Origin: Polaribacter sp. NJDZ03
GTDB taxonomy: Bacteria; Bacteroidota; Bacteroidia; Flavobacteriales; Flavobacteriaceae
Assembly (NCBI RefSeq): GCF_019263805.1
Contig: NZ_CP079195.1
Coordinates: 3,211,001 to 3,275,000 of the forward strand
Reading direction: 5' to 3'
Length of the DNA: 64,000 nucleotides
Shown: positions 1-10,999 of the stretch, piece by piece
How the letters are laid out: each line of letters begins with the position of its first letter
How positions within the stretch are numbered: the stretch's first letter is position 1
Program-made: the position numbers and the translations under genes
Notes under the pieces: model-generated
Database searches by the model: none
The model's input: only the letters and a program-made list of their open reading frames with translations
Told to the model about the DNA's origin: nothing

Positions 1-689
1 ACAATAGATCTTGTGTTATTTATAGATACACTTTGGTCTGTTGTATTTGTTTCACTAGTAAAACGAGTTGAGTTCGCTACCGAAGTTCCTGGAGTTGCAG
101 AAATAATAGTAGGACTAGCAAGTTGATAACTATCTGGTACAATAACTTCTGCCCATTCTCCTGCATCTAAATCTATAATTTCTAACGTATAAGAATCTAA
201 AGGAAACACTACTGCGTCATTTATATTACTATCTGCAGAACCGGCAGCAATAAATTCTATTCTCCAACGTACAGCCTGATTAGGTTGACTGTATGTTATA
301 ACAGGTTCAAATCTGTTTTCAACAAATTGTGTATCATCAATGCTTACAATAGTTGGTGTACCAATAAAGGATACAATACTTAGAATTGCATCTACATCAT
401 AAAGGCTTCCATTGGCTTTAAGTTGTACATCTTCTATTAAATACTTTGCACCTGGTTTTTTGTCTGTACCTTGCTTTAACACTTGACTATTTGGAAAAAT
501 AGGAGTGCTTTGCCCATTTGTGTTTTGAAAAGTAATAAGTAAACATGTAGTAAGTATAAGATAAGAAACCTTATTTGAATTTGATACTAATGTATTTTTT
601 AAACTAAATAAAGATAAGTTTATAGGGTTAAATACATTAAAACGAGCTATTTCCCCAAATAGTTTCGTTTCTTTTAGATATTTAATCAT
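1..689 (-). CDS. exported protein of unknown function, 3' part beyond the window
   Basis: Reading the minus strand from the ATG at 689 gives an uninterrupted frame of 229 residues to the left edge. It starts MIKYLKETKLFGEIARFNVF and has a hydrophobic stretch (VSYLILTTCLLITF) near residues 45-58, followed by NTNGQS, so it looks like a secreted protein with a long n-region signal peptide. The rest reads as a beta-rich extracellular domain (for example TPTIVSIDDTQF, WRIEFIAAGSADSN); I do not recognise a family. It lies on the same strand as the giant T9SS proteins to its right and shares a promoter box with the 3164-residue gene, so it may be another member of the set, but its C-terminus is not visible. 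Confidence 0.8.
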   Translation of the reverse strand, partial: MIKYLKETKLFGEIARFNVFNPINLSLFSLKNTLVSNSNKVSYLILTTCLLITFQNTNGQSTPIFPNSQVLKQGTDKKPGAKYLIEDVQLKANGSLYDVDAILSIVSFIGTPTIVSIDDTQFVENRFEPVITYSQPNQAVRWRIEFIAAGSADSNINDAVVFPLDSYTLEIIDLDAGEWAEVIVPDSYQLASPTIISATPGTSVANSTRFTSETNTTDQSVSINNTRSI

Positions 690-711
690 TTAAGAAAGTT
701 TTTTTTAAAAG

Positions 712-760
712 GGTGCAAAAGTAGTTATTATTAACTGAGCACCATGTTATAGACACTATT
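712..760 (-). promoter_or_regulatory. promoter box of the left-edge exported protein, shared with the 3164-aa adhesin gene
   Basis: On the minus strand a Bacteroidetes-type -7 element TACTTTTG lies at 723-716, so transcription would start about 20 bases before the ATG at 689. Around it, GGTGC (743-739) and GCACC (717-713) form an inverted repeat that spans the promoter. The arrangement ATGGTGC, AGTTAA, ATAACTACTTTTGCACC is also found at 10783-10830. No good -33 TTTG is visible. Confidence 0.55.
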
Positions 761-1040
761 AAATTTTATATGTCACACTTAATTTAAATATTTAATTGTT
801 TAAGATATTTTAGGACGAGAATTTTAAATAAATAATACATTCATTATATAGATAATTTGAAAAAGTAACTGATTGAGAGAATTTCCTTTTTAGAAGCTAT
901 CCTAAAAGAGGTTGTCTAATTTTTCTTGTCAATCTGAATTTATTTCAGATTCTTATGATGGTTGAACTTCCGTAAATTTAGATGCTGAAACAGGTTCTAC
1001 ATAACAAGGTTTAATCTTTTTTTATTGAATTTATTTTGAC

Positions 1041-1073
1041 AAAAAAAAACCAGTGAAAATTTTTCACTGGTTT
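1041..1073 (-). terminator. terminator of the 3164-aa adhesin gene
   Basis: Perfect hairpin: AAACCAGTGAAAA (1047-1059) pairs with TTTTCACTGGTTT (1061-1073), and a run of A (T in the minus-strand transcript) follows at 1041-1046. It lies 46 bases past the stop codon. Confidence 0.85.
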
Positions 1074-1118
1074 AAATTTTAAGAATTGTTCCTTTATATT
1101 TGGAATATTTCTAAAGTA

Positions 1119-4100
1119 TTATTCAATAACTACTTTTTTATTGATAGTACCTTTATCTGTATCCATTTTTACAATATAAATACCTGTTGGTAATTGTTTT
1201 TTGATACCTAATTGATAAGTCTCTTTTTGTTCTTTAATATTCCAAAGGCTTACTTTTTTACCAAGGATGTCAAACAACTCTACCTTGTTTATTTCTATTT
1301 CATTGTTTATAGAAATTACAATTTGGTTGTTTTTATTGTCTGCATAAATATTGGTGTATGCAGCTAATATTTCATCTTCTAGATCTAAAGTATTGCTTGG
1401 AGTAAAAGCAAGTACAAAACGATTAGTGTATAGTCCTTTATCTAAAGTTAAAGTAGTTTTTCCGTTTTTAACACTATATGAAGTTCCAGTAAGTTTATCT
1501 GTAATGTAAATATCTCTAGAAACATTCTGAATTTCATCTACCATAATATTTACTTTACCAGAATAATCCATGATAACTTCTAAAGGCACTTCTAATTCAT
1601 TAGAAATAGATTGCACACCAGCAATTACGTATTTTCTATAATCATTAGAGAATTTCCAATACATATCGGTTTTACCAATTTCATAAGCTTCAGAATCATA
1701 TCCTTTATCATAAGCAAAGGAGTTACTTTCTTGAAAAGAAATTGCTATCTGATTATGTAATAACAAGTCATCTGTGTTTTTATATTCAAACCCTAATTTA
1801 ATAACTGGTAATAAACTAGTAGTATTTACTTTTTTACTACTTTTTTTACTTCCTTTAAAGAATACAGATTCTGCACCTTCTGTTATATAGGCTCTTTGGC
1901 TGTTGTTAAATTCAATAGGTCCACCGGATGCATCTTCTCCTTCTACAAAGAAACCTTGGCCAATTGCTATATAAGCCTTTGGTGTTTTATATAAATTTGC
2001 ATCTACTGTACCTTCTCCAGAACCACCAGTACCATTGTTGTTATTGGTTGCTAAAGAGGTTGCAGCAGCACCTGTTGCTAAGTTTACCGTTGCATATCCT
2101 CCAATGTATCCACCAAATATATGTCCATCGATTCCATTTCCTTCTCCAAGTTTACTTTCTTGATGTTCCCAGAAATAAAGTGTTGCCTTAATACTATTAA
2201 AGTTATCTTTTATAAACTTTTTAACATTTATAGCAGAAGGGTAAGGGTTACCTATTAAATAATCATCTCCTGCTCCAATATTTACAGCAGTTGTAAACTC
2301 ACCGTCATTTGGGGTCCCTTTAAACGTGTAGTTTTGCCCTAGTTCTTTTCCTGGTCCCTTAAAGATAAAACCATCACCTCTATTTATTGGACCATCTTTA
2401 TATTTATGCACATAGTTAGCTCTACCACTAGAGGAAGGAGCATAGGTGTAAACCCAGAAATCTGCAATAGTAATAGGATCTGTAGCAGCTCCGTCATAAC
2501 CAGACATAAATTTAATGTCTTTTGGATTGCTTGGGTCTGTACCATCTTTTAAAACATTTTCTAATGTATAAGTATTATTTAAAGAATTAACAGGAGAACT
2601 CATATACCCATATCTATATAAACTAGGTATCAACGAGTTTTGATCTACTAAAAGATTACCTATAGCTCCAGCAGTGGTACTTGTAATAGTACTTGTACTG
2701 GTATGTGTTTGTACTAATTGAGCTAAAGTACCTGCTAAACGAATATCTCCATCTAAGGTAATATCATTAGTAACTACTAATAATTGATCTGTTACCGTTA
2801 ATTTTTTATCTGTGTTTACTTTTAGTTTTCTAGCACTTAATCTGTTCGCATTGTGTTCAAAATCTTGATCAATTACTACAGAACGAGATCTATCTGGAAA
2901 ACCATTAGTATACTCATTAGCATTAGGGGTAGAGGCAGTAATATTAATTCTGTGTAACCCTAATAATGTGTTTGCTTCTGTATTAGAACTTGTAATTTCA
3001 GAGATTAAAGGATCTTGCGGATGCCTTTTAGTTCCTGTTACATCTGCATCACTTATTGGTTGATAAGGTACGATTGCATCATCTATAAATACTACCCACT
3101 CATTGGTGTTATAGTCTTTATTAGGCGTTAACCTTTCGTCTATTCTAACAACTGATGTTTTGTTTGCAATATCAGAAACCACGTCATATCTGTTTGCCCA
3201 AGAAAATGTGTCTGTGGCAGAAGATAATATGATGATATCATTAGCATCAGCTAAGTCTGTTAATGCATCATTTACTACAATTGTTCTACCTGTTGTTGCA
3301 AAGTTTTCTGGGGTAAATGCATTATTAGAGTTGTTAAATAATATTGATTTACCTGCTAATAAAGGAGTTAGAACACTATAAGATTCATTTGGCTTAATAC
3401 CTGTTTGATCTCCTGTTTTATCTTTATATAAATGAATATTAATGTTGTTTGGAAGAACCGTAGAAGTACCAATGTTGGTAATTTCTATCCATTTTTCTGT
3501 ACCAACCTGATATACTTGTGTAATCATCACATTTGCAGCGTCAGGAATATCTCTATAATCTAAATCACCGTTAGGTAAATTAATATCTAAATCGGCATCA
3601 CCAAAAGCATCTTCTAAAGAAGTATCTAAAATACCTGTATTGGTTACTTTGTCTCCATTTCCTAATAAATCGTTACCTAATCCATCATTCACTGTTGCAC
3701 CTGCAATACTAGAATCGTCATTATCATCAAAAGCATCGTCTAAACCATCTTTATCTGCATCATTACCAGAAGCAACGTTTTGAGCATCTCCATTTTCAGC
3801 AATATCTAAAACACCGTCGTTGTCTGAATCATTATCTAAATAATCTGGTAAATAATTAGTTCCTGAATCTCCGTCTGTATTTACAGGCACTAATCCAATA
3901 TTGGTACCATCTTCATATTGATCATCTACACCATTATTATTCGTATCTGTTATTCCTGTAGCCACACCTGTTGGTGCTTTATAACCTGCAGTAGTTTGTC
4001 CTTCTACATTATCTGGAATACCATCATTATCTGAATCGATGTCTAAAAAGTTAGGCAATTTATCAGTATCGGCATCACCTTTTGTGTAAGTGTCTACTAT

Positions 4101-7100
4101 TCCATCAGTATTCGTATCTGTACCTGTTGTAATTAAAGCATTCGTAGAGTTGTCGGTTCCGTTTACATTACCATCTACGGCATCATCAAAACCATCATTG
4201 TCAGCATCTGCTGTAGGTTCTACTTTACCATCTCTATTGGTATCTGTACCACCTGCTTCAATAAGATCTACAATACCATCGTTGTCTGAGTCTAAGTCTA
4301 AATGATTCGGAATACCATCACCATCAGTATCAACGGTATTACCATTACCACCTATCATAGTGCCAGTAGTGTCTGTTTTTACAAGCGCATTTCCGTTTGT
4401 ACCATCAAGTCCTGGACCGTCTGAAGCATTTTGATCATAAATATCTGCTAAACCATCTTTGTCTACATCTGTTGCAGTGTCTACACGTCCGTCTCCATTG
4501 GTATCTACACCACCCGCTTCAATTAAATCTGGAATGCCGTCGTTGTCTGAGTCTAAGTCTTTACTGTCTAAAATACCATCTCCGTCGGTATCTCCATTCG
4601 GGTAATTGTCTGGAACACCATCACTATCACCATCTTCACCTGTAATAATTAAAGCTTTGGTATCGTCTTTAGTTCCATTTACATCACCATCTACAAGATC
4701 GTTAAAACCGTCACCATCCACATCTACAAAACCATCTGCTTTACCATCTCCATTTGCATCTGTACCACCTGCTTCTACAACATCTGGAATACCATCATTG
4801 TCTGAATCTAAGTCTTTTACATCTGTAATACCATCTCCATCTGAATCTTTATTTGCAATAGGTGTTCCATTAGTTCCACCTGAAACAAGGGCATCATAGA
4901 TATCTGCTAAACCATCATTATCTACATCTACCATTGATGTTGGATCTCCATCAATTGGGTAATCGATTACACCATCTCCATTAGTATCTACACCACCTGC
5001 TTCTACAATATCTGCAATACCATCGTTGTCGGAATCTAAGTCTTTACTATCTAAAATTCCATCTCCGTCGGTATCTCCTTTCTGATAATTGTCTGGAATA
5101 CCATCACTATTACCATCTTCACCTGTAACAATTAAAGCTTTTGTATCGTCTTTAGTTCCGTTTACATCACCATCTACAAGATCGTTAAAACCGTCACCAT
5201 CCACATCTACAAAACCATCTTCTTTACCATCTCCATTTGCATCTGTACCACCTGCTTCTACAACATCTGGAATACCATCATTGTCTGAATCTAAGTCTTT
5301 TACATCTGTAATACCATCTCCATCTGAATCTTTATTAGCAATAGGTGTTCCATTAGTTCCACCTGAAACAAGGGCATCATAGATATCTGCTAAACCATCA
5401 TTATCTACATCTACCATTGATGTTGGGTCTCCATCAGTTGGGTAATCTATTACACCATCTCCATTAGTATCTACACCACCAGCTTCTACAATATCTGCAA
5501 TACCATCGTTGTCTGAATCTAAGTCTTTACTATCTAAAATTCCATCTCCGTCTGTATCTCCATTCGGATAATTGTCTGGAATACCATCATTATTACCGTC
5601 TGTACCTGTAACAATTAGTGCTTTTGTTGGGTCTTTAGTTCCGTTTACATCACCATCTACAAGATCGTTAAAACCGTCACCATCCACATCTACAAAACCA
5701 TCTGCTTTACCATCTCCATTTGCATCTGTACCACCTGCTTCTACAACATCTGGAATACCATCATTGTCTGAGTCTAAGTCTTGTGCATCAGGTATACCAT
5801 CTGCATCTGAATCTGGGTTTGCAATTGGTGTTCCGTTAGTTCCCCCTGTAATATCAGCATCATATATATCTGCTAAACCATCATTATCTATATCTACCAT
5901 AGATGTTGGATCTCCAGCAGTTGGGTAATCAATTACACCGTCTCCATTTGTATCTACACCACCAGCTTCTACAATATCTGCAATACCGTCGTTGTCTCCA
6001 TCTAAATCTAAATGATTAGGGATGCCGTCTCCGTCTGTATCATATACATCTGGAATACCATTTCCATCAGCATCTGTATAGTTTGTTGTGCTACTATCTC
6101 CGGTATTACCATTGTCTGTGGTGTCTTTGTAGTTAGGAATACCATCTCCATCTTCATCACCATCAGGATTGTTTCCTGCGCTTTCTAAAATGTCTGGAAT
6201 ACCATCATTATCATCATCTAAATCTAGTGCATCTGCAATACCATCTTTATCTGTATCTTTTATATCTCTATAATCAAGATTACCAGTTGCAGGATTTGCA
6301 GGGTCAAAGTTATTATCTTCATCTTTAAAAGAGTTTTCTAAAGTAGTAAGGGTAGTAACTGTATTATTACCATTAGCTCCATCATTTACTGTTGATCCAT
6401 TGGTACTAGCATCATTATTATCATCAAAAATATCAAATAATCCATCACCGTCAGTATCAACACCAGAAAGTACATTATGTGTTGTATCTCCATTTTCTGC
6501 AATATCTAAAATACCATCATTGTCTGAATCTGAATCTAAATAATCTGGAATAGTATCAATACTACTATCAGTATTTACCGGAATAATATATACACCTGTA
6601 ACACCCGCACAATTTGTACCTGTACAGTCTGAGTCGTATTTATCATCAATACCATCTTTATCTGTATCTGCCATAGCGGTACCTTTGCCACTTGGTGCGA
6701 TATAACCAGCGGTAGTTTGTCCTTCTATATTATCAGGAATACCGTCGTTATCTGAATCGATGTCTAAAAAGTTAGGAAGATTGTCTGAATCGGCATCACC
6801 TTTTGTGTAAGTGTCTGCTATTCCATCAGTATTTGTATCTGTACCTGTTGTAATTAAAGCATTCGTAGAGTTGTCGGTTCCGTTTACATTACCATCTACA
6901 GCATCATCAAAACCATCATTGTCAATATCTGCTGTAGGTTCTACTTTACCGTCTTTGTTGGTATCTGTACCACCTGCTTCAATAAGATCTACAATACCAT
7001 CGTTGTCTGAGTCTAAGTCTAAATGATTCGGAATACCATCACCATCAGTATCAACAGTATTACCATTGCCACCTATCATTGTGCCAGTAGCGTCTGTTTT

Positions 7101-10100
7101 TACAAGCGCATTACCGTTTGTACCATCAAGTCCTGGACCGTCTGAAGCATTTTGATCATAAATATCTGCCAAACCATCTTTGTCTACATCTGTTGCTGTG
7201 TCTACACGTCCGTCTCCATTGGTATCTACACCACCCGCTTCAATTAAATCTGGAATGCCGTCGTTGTCTGCATCTAAGTCTTTACTATCTAAAATACCAT
7301 CTCCGTCTGTATCTCCATTCGGGTAATTGTCTGGAATACCATCACTATTACCGTCTTCACCTGTAATAATTAAAGCCTTTGTATCGTCTTTAGTTCCGTT
7401 TATATCACCATCTACAAGGTCGTTAAAACCGTCACCATCATTATCTACAAAACCATCTGCTTTACCATCTCCATTAACATCTGTACCACCAGCTTCTACA
7501 ACATCTGGAATACCATCATTGTCTGAGTCTAAGTCTTTTGCATCTGAAAGACCATCTCCATCTGAATCTTTATTAGCAATAGGTGTTCCATTAGTTCCAC
7601 CTGTAACATCAGCATCATACGTGTCTGCTAAACCATCCTTATCTATATCTACCATTGATGTTGGATCTCCATCAATTGGGTAATCGATTACACCATCTCC
7701 ATTGGTATCTACACCACCTGCTTCTACAATATCTGCAATACCATCATTGTCTGAGTCTAAGTCTTGTGCATCTGGAACACCATCGTTGTCTGTATCTGGG
7801 TTTGTAATTGCATTTCCATTAGTACCACCTGCTACATCTGCATCATAACGATCGTCTAAACCATCTTTATCTATATCATTTACTAAGGTACCGTCTGTAT
7901 TAATATCATCTACTTTACCATCTCCATTAGTATCTACACCACCAGCTTCTACGATATCTGGAATACCATCGTTGTCTGAATCTAAATCAAATTTATTTGG
8001 TATACCATCATTATCTGTGTCTGGACACACTTCTAATTCAAATAGATCTATAAAGTTACCAGAAGAAATGTTTCCAGTTGTAGATATAGATTCAAACCCA
8101 AAACGAGTTGTAGTTTGTCCAACTGGCACCGTATAAGTTCCATTGTAATTTATCCAACCTGTGTTGTCAGAACTCATTTGTTTAACTTCTACTAAAGTAC
8201 CAGTTGAGGAACCTATTAGAACTCTTGCTTCATCTACTCCATCTCTTCCTCTATGCCAAATAGACCAGGTAATAATAGAACCTGGAATTGTGGTTATATC
8301 TCTGTATAATTGTGCGCCTTCGTTGGCATTTAATTCAGCATGAGTTTCTCCTTCATGTGATATGACTCCAACAGTACCAGATTCCCAAATTTCAATTAGA
8401 CCATCTGTTGCAGTTGTTTGCCATCCTTCAATATCTGTTTGATTAAATAAATAAGATACCTTATCAGCTGGTTCGCCAAAAATAGCTGTTGCTTTTGTAA
8501 CATCATATGTTTCGAAACCATTATTTGCTAATGTAGGAATTGAACATTCATCTGCATCTAAAATACCATCATTGTCATCATCTAAATCTGCATTGTCTGG
8601 TATGCCATCATTATCATTGTCACTACATGCATTTACAGTTCCATCTATATAATATGCATTTGGTGTTCCATATGCTGCAACAGTTACTTTACCAACATTA
8701 TTTACCGTTGGTGTACCCGAACCATAATAACCGTTGTCGTCTGCGTCTGCATTTGCAACCCTACCAAAATACGCTTCATCTGCATCAGAACAACCATCAT
8801 TATCTGAATCTAAATCTAAATGGTTTGGTATACCATCTCCATCGGTATCTAAAATTGTAATATTATCTGGTTTTATAAAATTACTAATACATGTAAATTC
8901 TACTTGATGCTGTCTTCCGTTTCCATTAGCACCTGCTTTTCTTGCTACGGCTCCTAATCTAATAATATAAGAAGATCCACTATGCTCGGTAGAGTAATTT
9001 ACTTGTGGATATAGGTTTGTTACAGATGGATATTCATTAAAACCAGCTGTTCCAACAATCCATGTTGGAGGTTGTGTTATCGTTAATTCTGTTGGGTTGT
9101 TTACTACATAATCTACTGGTAATTGAGACCAGTTTTGTTCTCCATAATTAGCGTTACCATCTACATCATTAAAATTCGCAAAGAATTTTGCTACTGTTAC
9201 TGAGGTAGTTGTACCTGTAGTAACAAAATCAAATTTATATTCTGTCCATGCTTGATCTCCAATGTTCGCTAAATTAAATTGAGATTGTGGTTGAAAAGCA
9301 TTTGCGTTTCCATTTGCATTATCATCTAGTTTAGGTAAAGATGTTATATTATTAAATTTTACAATAGTAACTAAAGCATCAATGCCACTTGCTACATTAG
9401 GAAACCTAAAAACTTCGCCTTCTAAAAAAGTATTAATATTTCCATCTCCAGACTCTTCTGAATAGGCATTATTAAAGTTTAATGTAGTTTGACCTGCACA
9501 AACTGGCTGACCAGTGGTTCTAACATATCCTTCATCAGTATCTAAAATTCCATCATTATCATCATCTAAATCATCATAATCTGTAACACCATCTTTGTCA
9601 TTATCATCGCAAGTATTTATGTTTGCTTTTAAATAATATGGATTTGGTGTGCTGTATGAAGCACCGTTTACTCTACCATTAGTGCTATTTACGTTAGGAG
9701 TACCAGATCCATAATAGCCATTATTATCTGTGTCTGCACCAGGATTAGTAAGTGCCATATAATAGGCTTCATCTGCATCAGAACAGCCATCGTTGTCTGA
9801 ATCTGTATCAAATTTATTAGGTATACCATCTCCATCTGTGTCTAAACATTTTGAAGCTTTTATACCTAACCATAAAATTGGGCCTATTCCATCTCCAATA
9901 CTATCAAATGTTAAACTTTTTACATTTTTGCCTATTAATGAAGGAAAAGAAATTGTACCGCTGGCTTGGGTGTCATTCGCCGTTAGATCTGTTATATATG
10001 TTTTTCCATCTATAACTGTTTGCCCTACTAGTTCGGGATTTCCCACGGGATTTACTGATATAGATACCGCAAGATTAGACATAGTTGTCCCGTTTGCTAA

Positions 10101-10613
10101 AATGGCCGAGAAATTTCCAAAAAGAGCTTGTCCTGTAAAATCTATTCCAGCTGTTGCTGTATTAAGACTACCATCATTATTTGTTCCAACACTGTCTGGT
10201 AATAGATTTATATCAGAAACTTCTTCTCCAAAAGTTATAGTATAAGTACCGTTACCAGTAGTAGTTTCATTAAACCCGAACCTACTAAATGAACCGCTTA
10301 AAAATTCACCTGTATCTGTACCAATAGTAACAGTAGTTGTAGGTGTTGCTACAAACTGATATGTTTGAGGGTTATTAGTATTATCACTTCCTACTCTAGT
10401 AGCTTGCTTATCAGTAAATATACATTCTTCTGTATCTAAAATACCATCATTATCATCATCGTTATCATTTACATTAAGAACACCATCATTATCACAATCA
10501 TTAGCAGGACCAATACATTGTGCACTCAAGTTATTATTAGTAAAAATTAATAGAAAAAAGGCTAATAGTAAAAATAGTTTTTTACTTAGAGTTAATTGAA
10601 TTTTTTTTGTCAT
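1119..10613 (-). CDS. giant T9SS-secreted surface protein with thrombospondin type 3 repeats
   Basis: Predicted cell-surface protein of 3164 residues. A signal peptide covers residues 1-32 (ends NNNLSAQ). Aspartate-rich DxDxDGxxD calcium-binding repeats of the thrombospondin type 3 kind start near residue 39. They link three globular inserts: about 65-255, about 357-584 and a jelly-roll-like domain at about 689-871. From about 871 to 2354 the protein is almost only such repeats. Residues from about 2359 ([20 protein letters not shown]) look like a lamin-tail-type domain, then comes a conserved region ([28 protein letters not shown]). The last 75 or so residues are a T9SS type A sorting tail ([31 protein letters not shown]). 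The domains suggest calcium-dependent adhesion; that role is inferred. The gene is monocistronic, with its own promoter and terminator. The middle carries large internal DNA duplications. Confidence 0.92.
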   Translation of the reverse strand: MTKKIQLTLSKKLFLLLAFFLLIFTNNNLSAQCIGPANDCDNDGVLNVNDNDDDNDGILDTEECIFTDKQATRVGSDNTNNPQTYQFVATPTTTVTIGTDTGEFLSGSFSRFGFNETTTGNGTYTITFGEEVSDINLLPDSVGTNNDGSLNTATAGIDFTGQALFGNFSAILANGTTMSNLAVSISVNPVGNPELVGQTVIDGKTYITDLTANDTQASGTISFPSLIGKNVKSLTFDSIGDGIGPILWLGIKASKCLDTDGDGIPNKFDTDSDNDGCSDADEAYYMALTNPGADTDNNGYYGSGTPNVNSTNGRVNGASYSTPNPYYLKANINTCDDNDKDGVTDYDDLDDDNDGILDTDEGYVRTTGQPVCAGQTTLNFNNAYSEESGDGNINTFLEGEVFRFPNVASGIDALVTIVKFNNITSLPKLDDNANGNANAFQPQSQFNLANIGDQAWTEYKFDFVTTGTTTSVTVAKFFANFNDVDGNANYGEQNWSQLPVDYVVNNPTELTITQPPTWIVGTAGFNEYPSVTNLYPQVNYSTEHSGSSYIIRLGAVARKAGANGNGRQHQVEFTCISNFIKPDNITILDTDGDGIPNHLDLDSDNDGCSDADEAYFGRVANADADDNGYYGSGTPTVNNVGKVTVAAYGTPNAYYIDGTVNACSDNDNDGIPDNADLDDDNDGILDADECSIPTLANNGFETYDVTKATAIFGEPADKVSYLFNQTDIEGWQTTATDGLIEIWESGTVGVISHEGETHAELNANEGAQLYRDITTIPGSIITWSIWHRGRDGVDEARVLIGSSTGTLVEVKQMSSDNTGWINYNGTYTVPVGQTTTRFGFESISTTGNISSGNFIDLFELEVCPDTDNDGIPNKFDLDSDNDGIPDIVEAGGVDTNGDGKVDDINTDGTLVNDIDKDGLDDRYDADVAGGTNGNAITNPDTDNDGVPDAQDLDSDNDGIADIVEAGGVDTNGDGVIDYPIDGDPTSMVDIDKDGLADTYDADVTGGTNGTPIANKDSDGDGLSDAKDLDSDNDGIPDVVEAGGTDVNGDGKADGFVDNDGDGFNDLVDGDINGTKDDTKALIITGEDGNSDGIPDNYPNGDTDGDGILDSKDLDADNDGIPDLIEAGGVDTNGDGRVDTATDVDKDGLADIYDQNASDGPGLDGTNGNALVKTDATGTMIGGNGNTVDTDGDGIPNHLDLDSDNDGIVDLIEAGGTDTNKDGKVEPTADIDNDGFDDAVDGNVNGTDNSTNALITTGTDTNTDGIADTYTKGDADSDNLPNFLDIDSDNDGIPDNIEGQTTAGYIAPSGKGTAMADTDKDGIDDKYDSDCTGTNCAGVTGVYIIPVNTDSSIDTIPDYLDSDSDNDGILDIAENGDTTHNVLSGVDTDGDGLFDIFDDNNDASTNGSTVNDGANGNNTVTTLTTLENSFKDEDNNFDPANPATGNLDYRDIKDTDKDGIADALDLDDDNDGIPDILESAGNNPDGDEDGDGIPNYKDTTDNGNTGDSSTTNYTDADGNGIPDVYDTDGDGIPNHLDLDGDNDGIADIVEAGGVDTNGDGVIDYPTAGDPTSMVDIDNDGLADIYDADITGGTNGTPIANPDSDADGIPDAQDLDSDNDGIPDVVEAGGTDANGDGKADGFVDVDGDGFNDLVDGDVNGTKDPTKALIVTGTDGNNDGIPDNYPNGDTDGDGILDSKDLDSDNDGIADIVEAGGVDTNGDGVIDYPTDGDPTSMVDVDNDGLADIYDALVSGGTNGTPIANKDSDGDGITDVKDLDSDNDGIPDVVEAGGTDANGDGKEDGFVDVDGDGFNDLVDGDVNGTKDDTKALIVTGEDGNSDGIPDNYQKGDTDGDGILDSKDLDSDNDGIADIVEAGGVDTNGDGVIDYPIDGDPTSMVDVDNDGLADIYDALVSGGTNGTPIANKDSDGDGITDVKDLDSDNDGIPDVVEAGGTDANGDGKADGFVDVDGDGFNDLVDGDVNGTKDDTKALIITGEDGDSDGVPDNYPNGDTDGDGILDSKDLDSDNDGIPDLIEAGGVDTNGDGRVDTATDVDKDGLADIYDQNASDGPGLDGTNGNALVKTDTTGTMIGGNGNTVDTDGDGIPNHLDLDSDNDGIVDLIEAGGTDTNRDGKVEPTADADNDGFDDAVDGNVNGTDNSTNALITTGTDTNTDGIVDTYTKGDADTDKLPNFLDIDSDNDGIPDNVEGQTTAGYKAPTGVATGITDTNNNGVDDQYEDGTNIGLVPVNTDGDSGTNYLPDYLDNDSDNDGVLDIAENGDAQNVASGNDADKDGLDDAFDDNDDSSIAGATVNDGLGNDLLGNGDKVTNTGILDTSLEDAFGDADLDINLPNGDLDYRDIPDAANVMITQVYQVGTEKWIEITNIGTSTVLPNNINIHLYKDKTGDQTGIKPNESYSVLTPLLAGKSILFNNSNNAFTPENFATTGRTIVVNDALTDLADANDIIILSSATDTFSWANRYDVVSDIANKTSVVRIDERLTPNKDYNTNEWVVFIDDAIVPYQPISDADVTGTKRHPQDPLISEITSSNTEANTLLGLHRINITASTPNANEYTNGFPDRSRSVVIDQDFEHNANRLSARKLKVNTDKKLTVTDQLLVVTNDITLDGDIRLAGTLAQLVQTHTSTSTITSTTAGAIGNLLVDQNSLIPSLYRYGYMSSPVNSLNNTYTLENVLKDGTDPSNPKDIKFMSGYDGAATDPITIADFWVYTYAPSSSGRANYVHKYKDGPINRGDGFIFKGPGKELGQNYTFKGTPNDGEFTTAVNIGAGDDYLIGNPYPSAINVKKFIKDNFNSIKATLYFWEHQESKLGEGNGIDGHIFGGYIGGYATVNLATGAAATSLATNNNNGTGGSGEGTVDANLYKTPKAYIAIGQGFFVEGEDASGGPIEFNNSQRAYITEGAESVFFKGSKKSSKKVNTTSLLPVIKLGFEYKNTDDLLLHNQIAISFQESNSFAYDKGYDSEAYEIGKTDMYWKFSNDYRKYVIAGVQSISNELEVPLEVIMDYSGKVNIMVDEIQNVSRDIYITDKLTGTSYSVKNGKTTLTLDKGLYTNRFVLAFTPSNTLDLEDEILAAYTNIYADNKNNQIVISINNEIEINKVELFDILGKKVSLWNIKEQKETYQLGIKKQLPTGIYIVKMDTDKGTINKKVVIE
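3980..7750 (-). repeat. segmental duplication inside the 3164-aa adhesin gene (2721-bp spacing)
   Basis: About 1.05 kb at 3980-5030 recurs at 6700-7750 with a constant offset of 2721 bp (907 codons). Between them only scattered, mostly synonymous changes are seen. The offset is a multiple of three, so the frame is kept. Confidence 0.8.
4540..6000 (-). repeat. tandem 483-bp (161-codon) repeats in the 3164-aa adhesin gene
   Basis: Three consecutive blocks, anchored at 4606, 5089 and 5572, repeat every 483 bp. Each encodes 161 residues with the order [64 protein letters not shown] fourth, diverged copy lies at 7327 through the 2.7-kb duplication. Copy-number variation between strains would be expected. 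Confidence 0.85.
9743..10470 (-). repeat. domain copy shared with the 4105-aa adhesin gene
   Basis: The stretch 9793-10460, coding for the first globular insert ([29 protein letters not shown]), is nearly identical in DNA to 19977-20644 with a constant offset of 10184 bp. The two genes are otherwise clearly diverged in this half. Confidence 0.85.
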
Positions 10614-10782
10614 TTTTAAGAGTAATTATTTGTAATAAGAGTATTTATTTGTAGTTTATATATAATTATTGTTTGTAAATAACCACCAGTAAAAGACTGT
10701 TTAGACAGGTACTTACTATTGGTTTATTCGCGTATTAATTCCGTTTATTTTAGATATGTATTCATCATTAGAAAAAATTAAA

Positions 10783-10830
10783 GGTGCAAAAGTAGTTATA
10801 TTTTTTAACTAGGCACCATAAGTGTGACAC
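10783..10830 (-). promoter_or_regulatory. promoter box of the 3164-aa adhesin gene
   Basis: On the minus strand TACTTTTG (10794-10787) fits the Bacteroidetes -7 consensus. Flanking GGTGC (10817-10813) and GCACC form an inverted repeat across the promoter. The stretch ATGGTGC, then AGTTAA, then ATAACTACTTTTGCACC matches the promoter region at 712-760 almost base for base. Upstream is GTGTCACAC, also partly shared. The start site would lie about 165 bases before the ATG. Confidence 0.55.
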
Positions 10831-10916
10831 CGCTAAGTTTAAAAAGTCACATTTCTGTTAAAAATAACATAAAAATATTTTTATTAATTATTTTATTATT
10901 TGGTATTATTAACAAT

Positions 10917-10958
10917 AAAAAAAAAGCCTATTAAAAGAGATTTCTTTTAATAGGCTTT
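10917..10958 (-). terminator. terminator of the 4105-aa adhesin gene
   Basis: Stem AAAGCCTATTAAAAGA (10923-10938) with TCTTTTAATAGGCTTT (10943-10958), loop of four, then T-run in the transcript (A-run 10917-10922). It lies about 40 bases after the stop codon. Confidence 0.88.
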
Positions 10959-10999
10959 AATATTTTATCAATTTTAAAAAATTGATAGTTTTTTATTTG

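Larger units (their letters stand above)
690..1118. other. intergenic region with an interspersed repeat relic
   Basis: There is no credible gene here. Besides the promoter at the left and the terminator at the right, 926-1006 holds a sequence of the form TGTCAATCTGAATT...AGATGCTGAAACAGGTT...ACATAACA. It resembles short interspersed elements I know from intergenic regions of flavobacteria (usually TGTCATTCTGAA...AGATGCTGAAAC). It is degenerate and probably non-functional. Confidence 0.5.
10614..10999. other. intergenic region between the 4105-aa and 3164-aa adhesin genes
   Basis: It holds the terminator of the upstream gene at 10917-10958 and a promoter box at 10783-10830. That leaves a leader of about 160-170 bases ahead of the ATG at 10613. 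The leader is AT-rich and has no recognised riboswitch or reading frame. Confidence 0.6.

Noticed and set aside
4606..7683. Plus-strand Ser/Pro-rich frames inside the 3164-residue adhesin gene
   Set aside because: They are antisense shadows of the Asp/Gly-rich repeats; they repeat in step with the real frame and have no start region, signal or family match.
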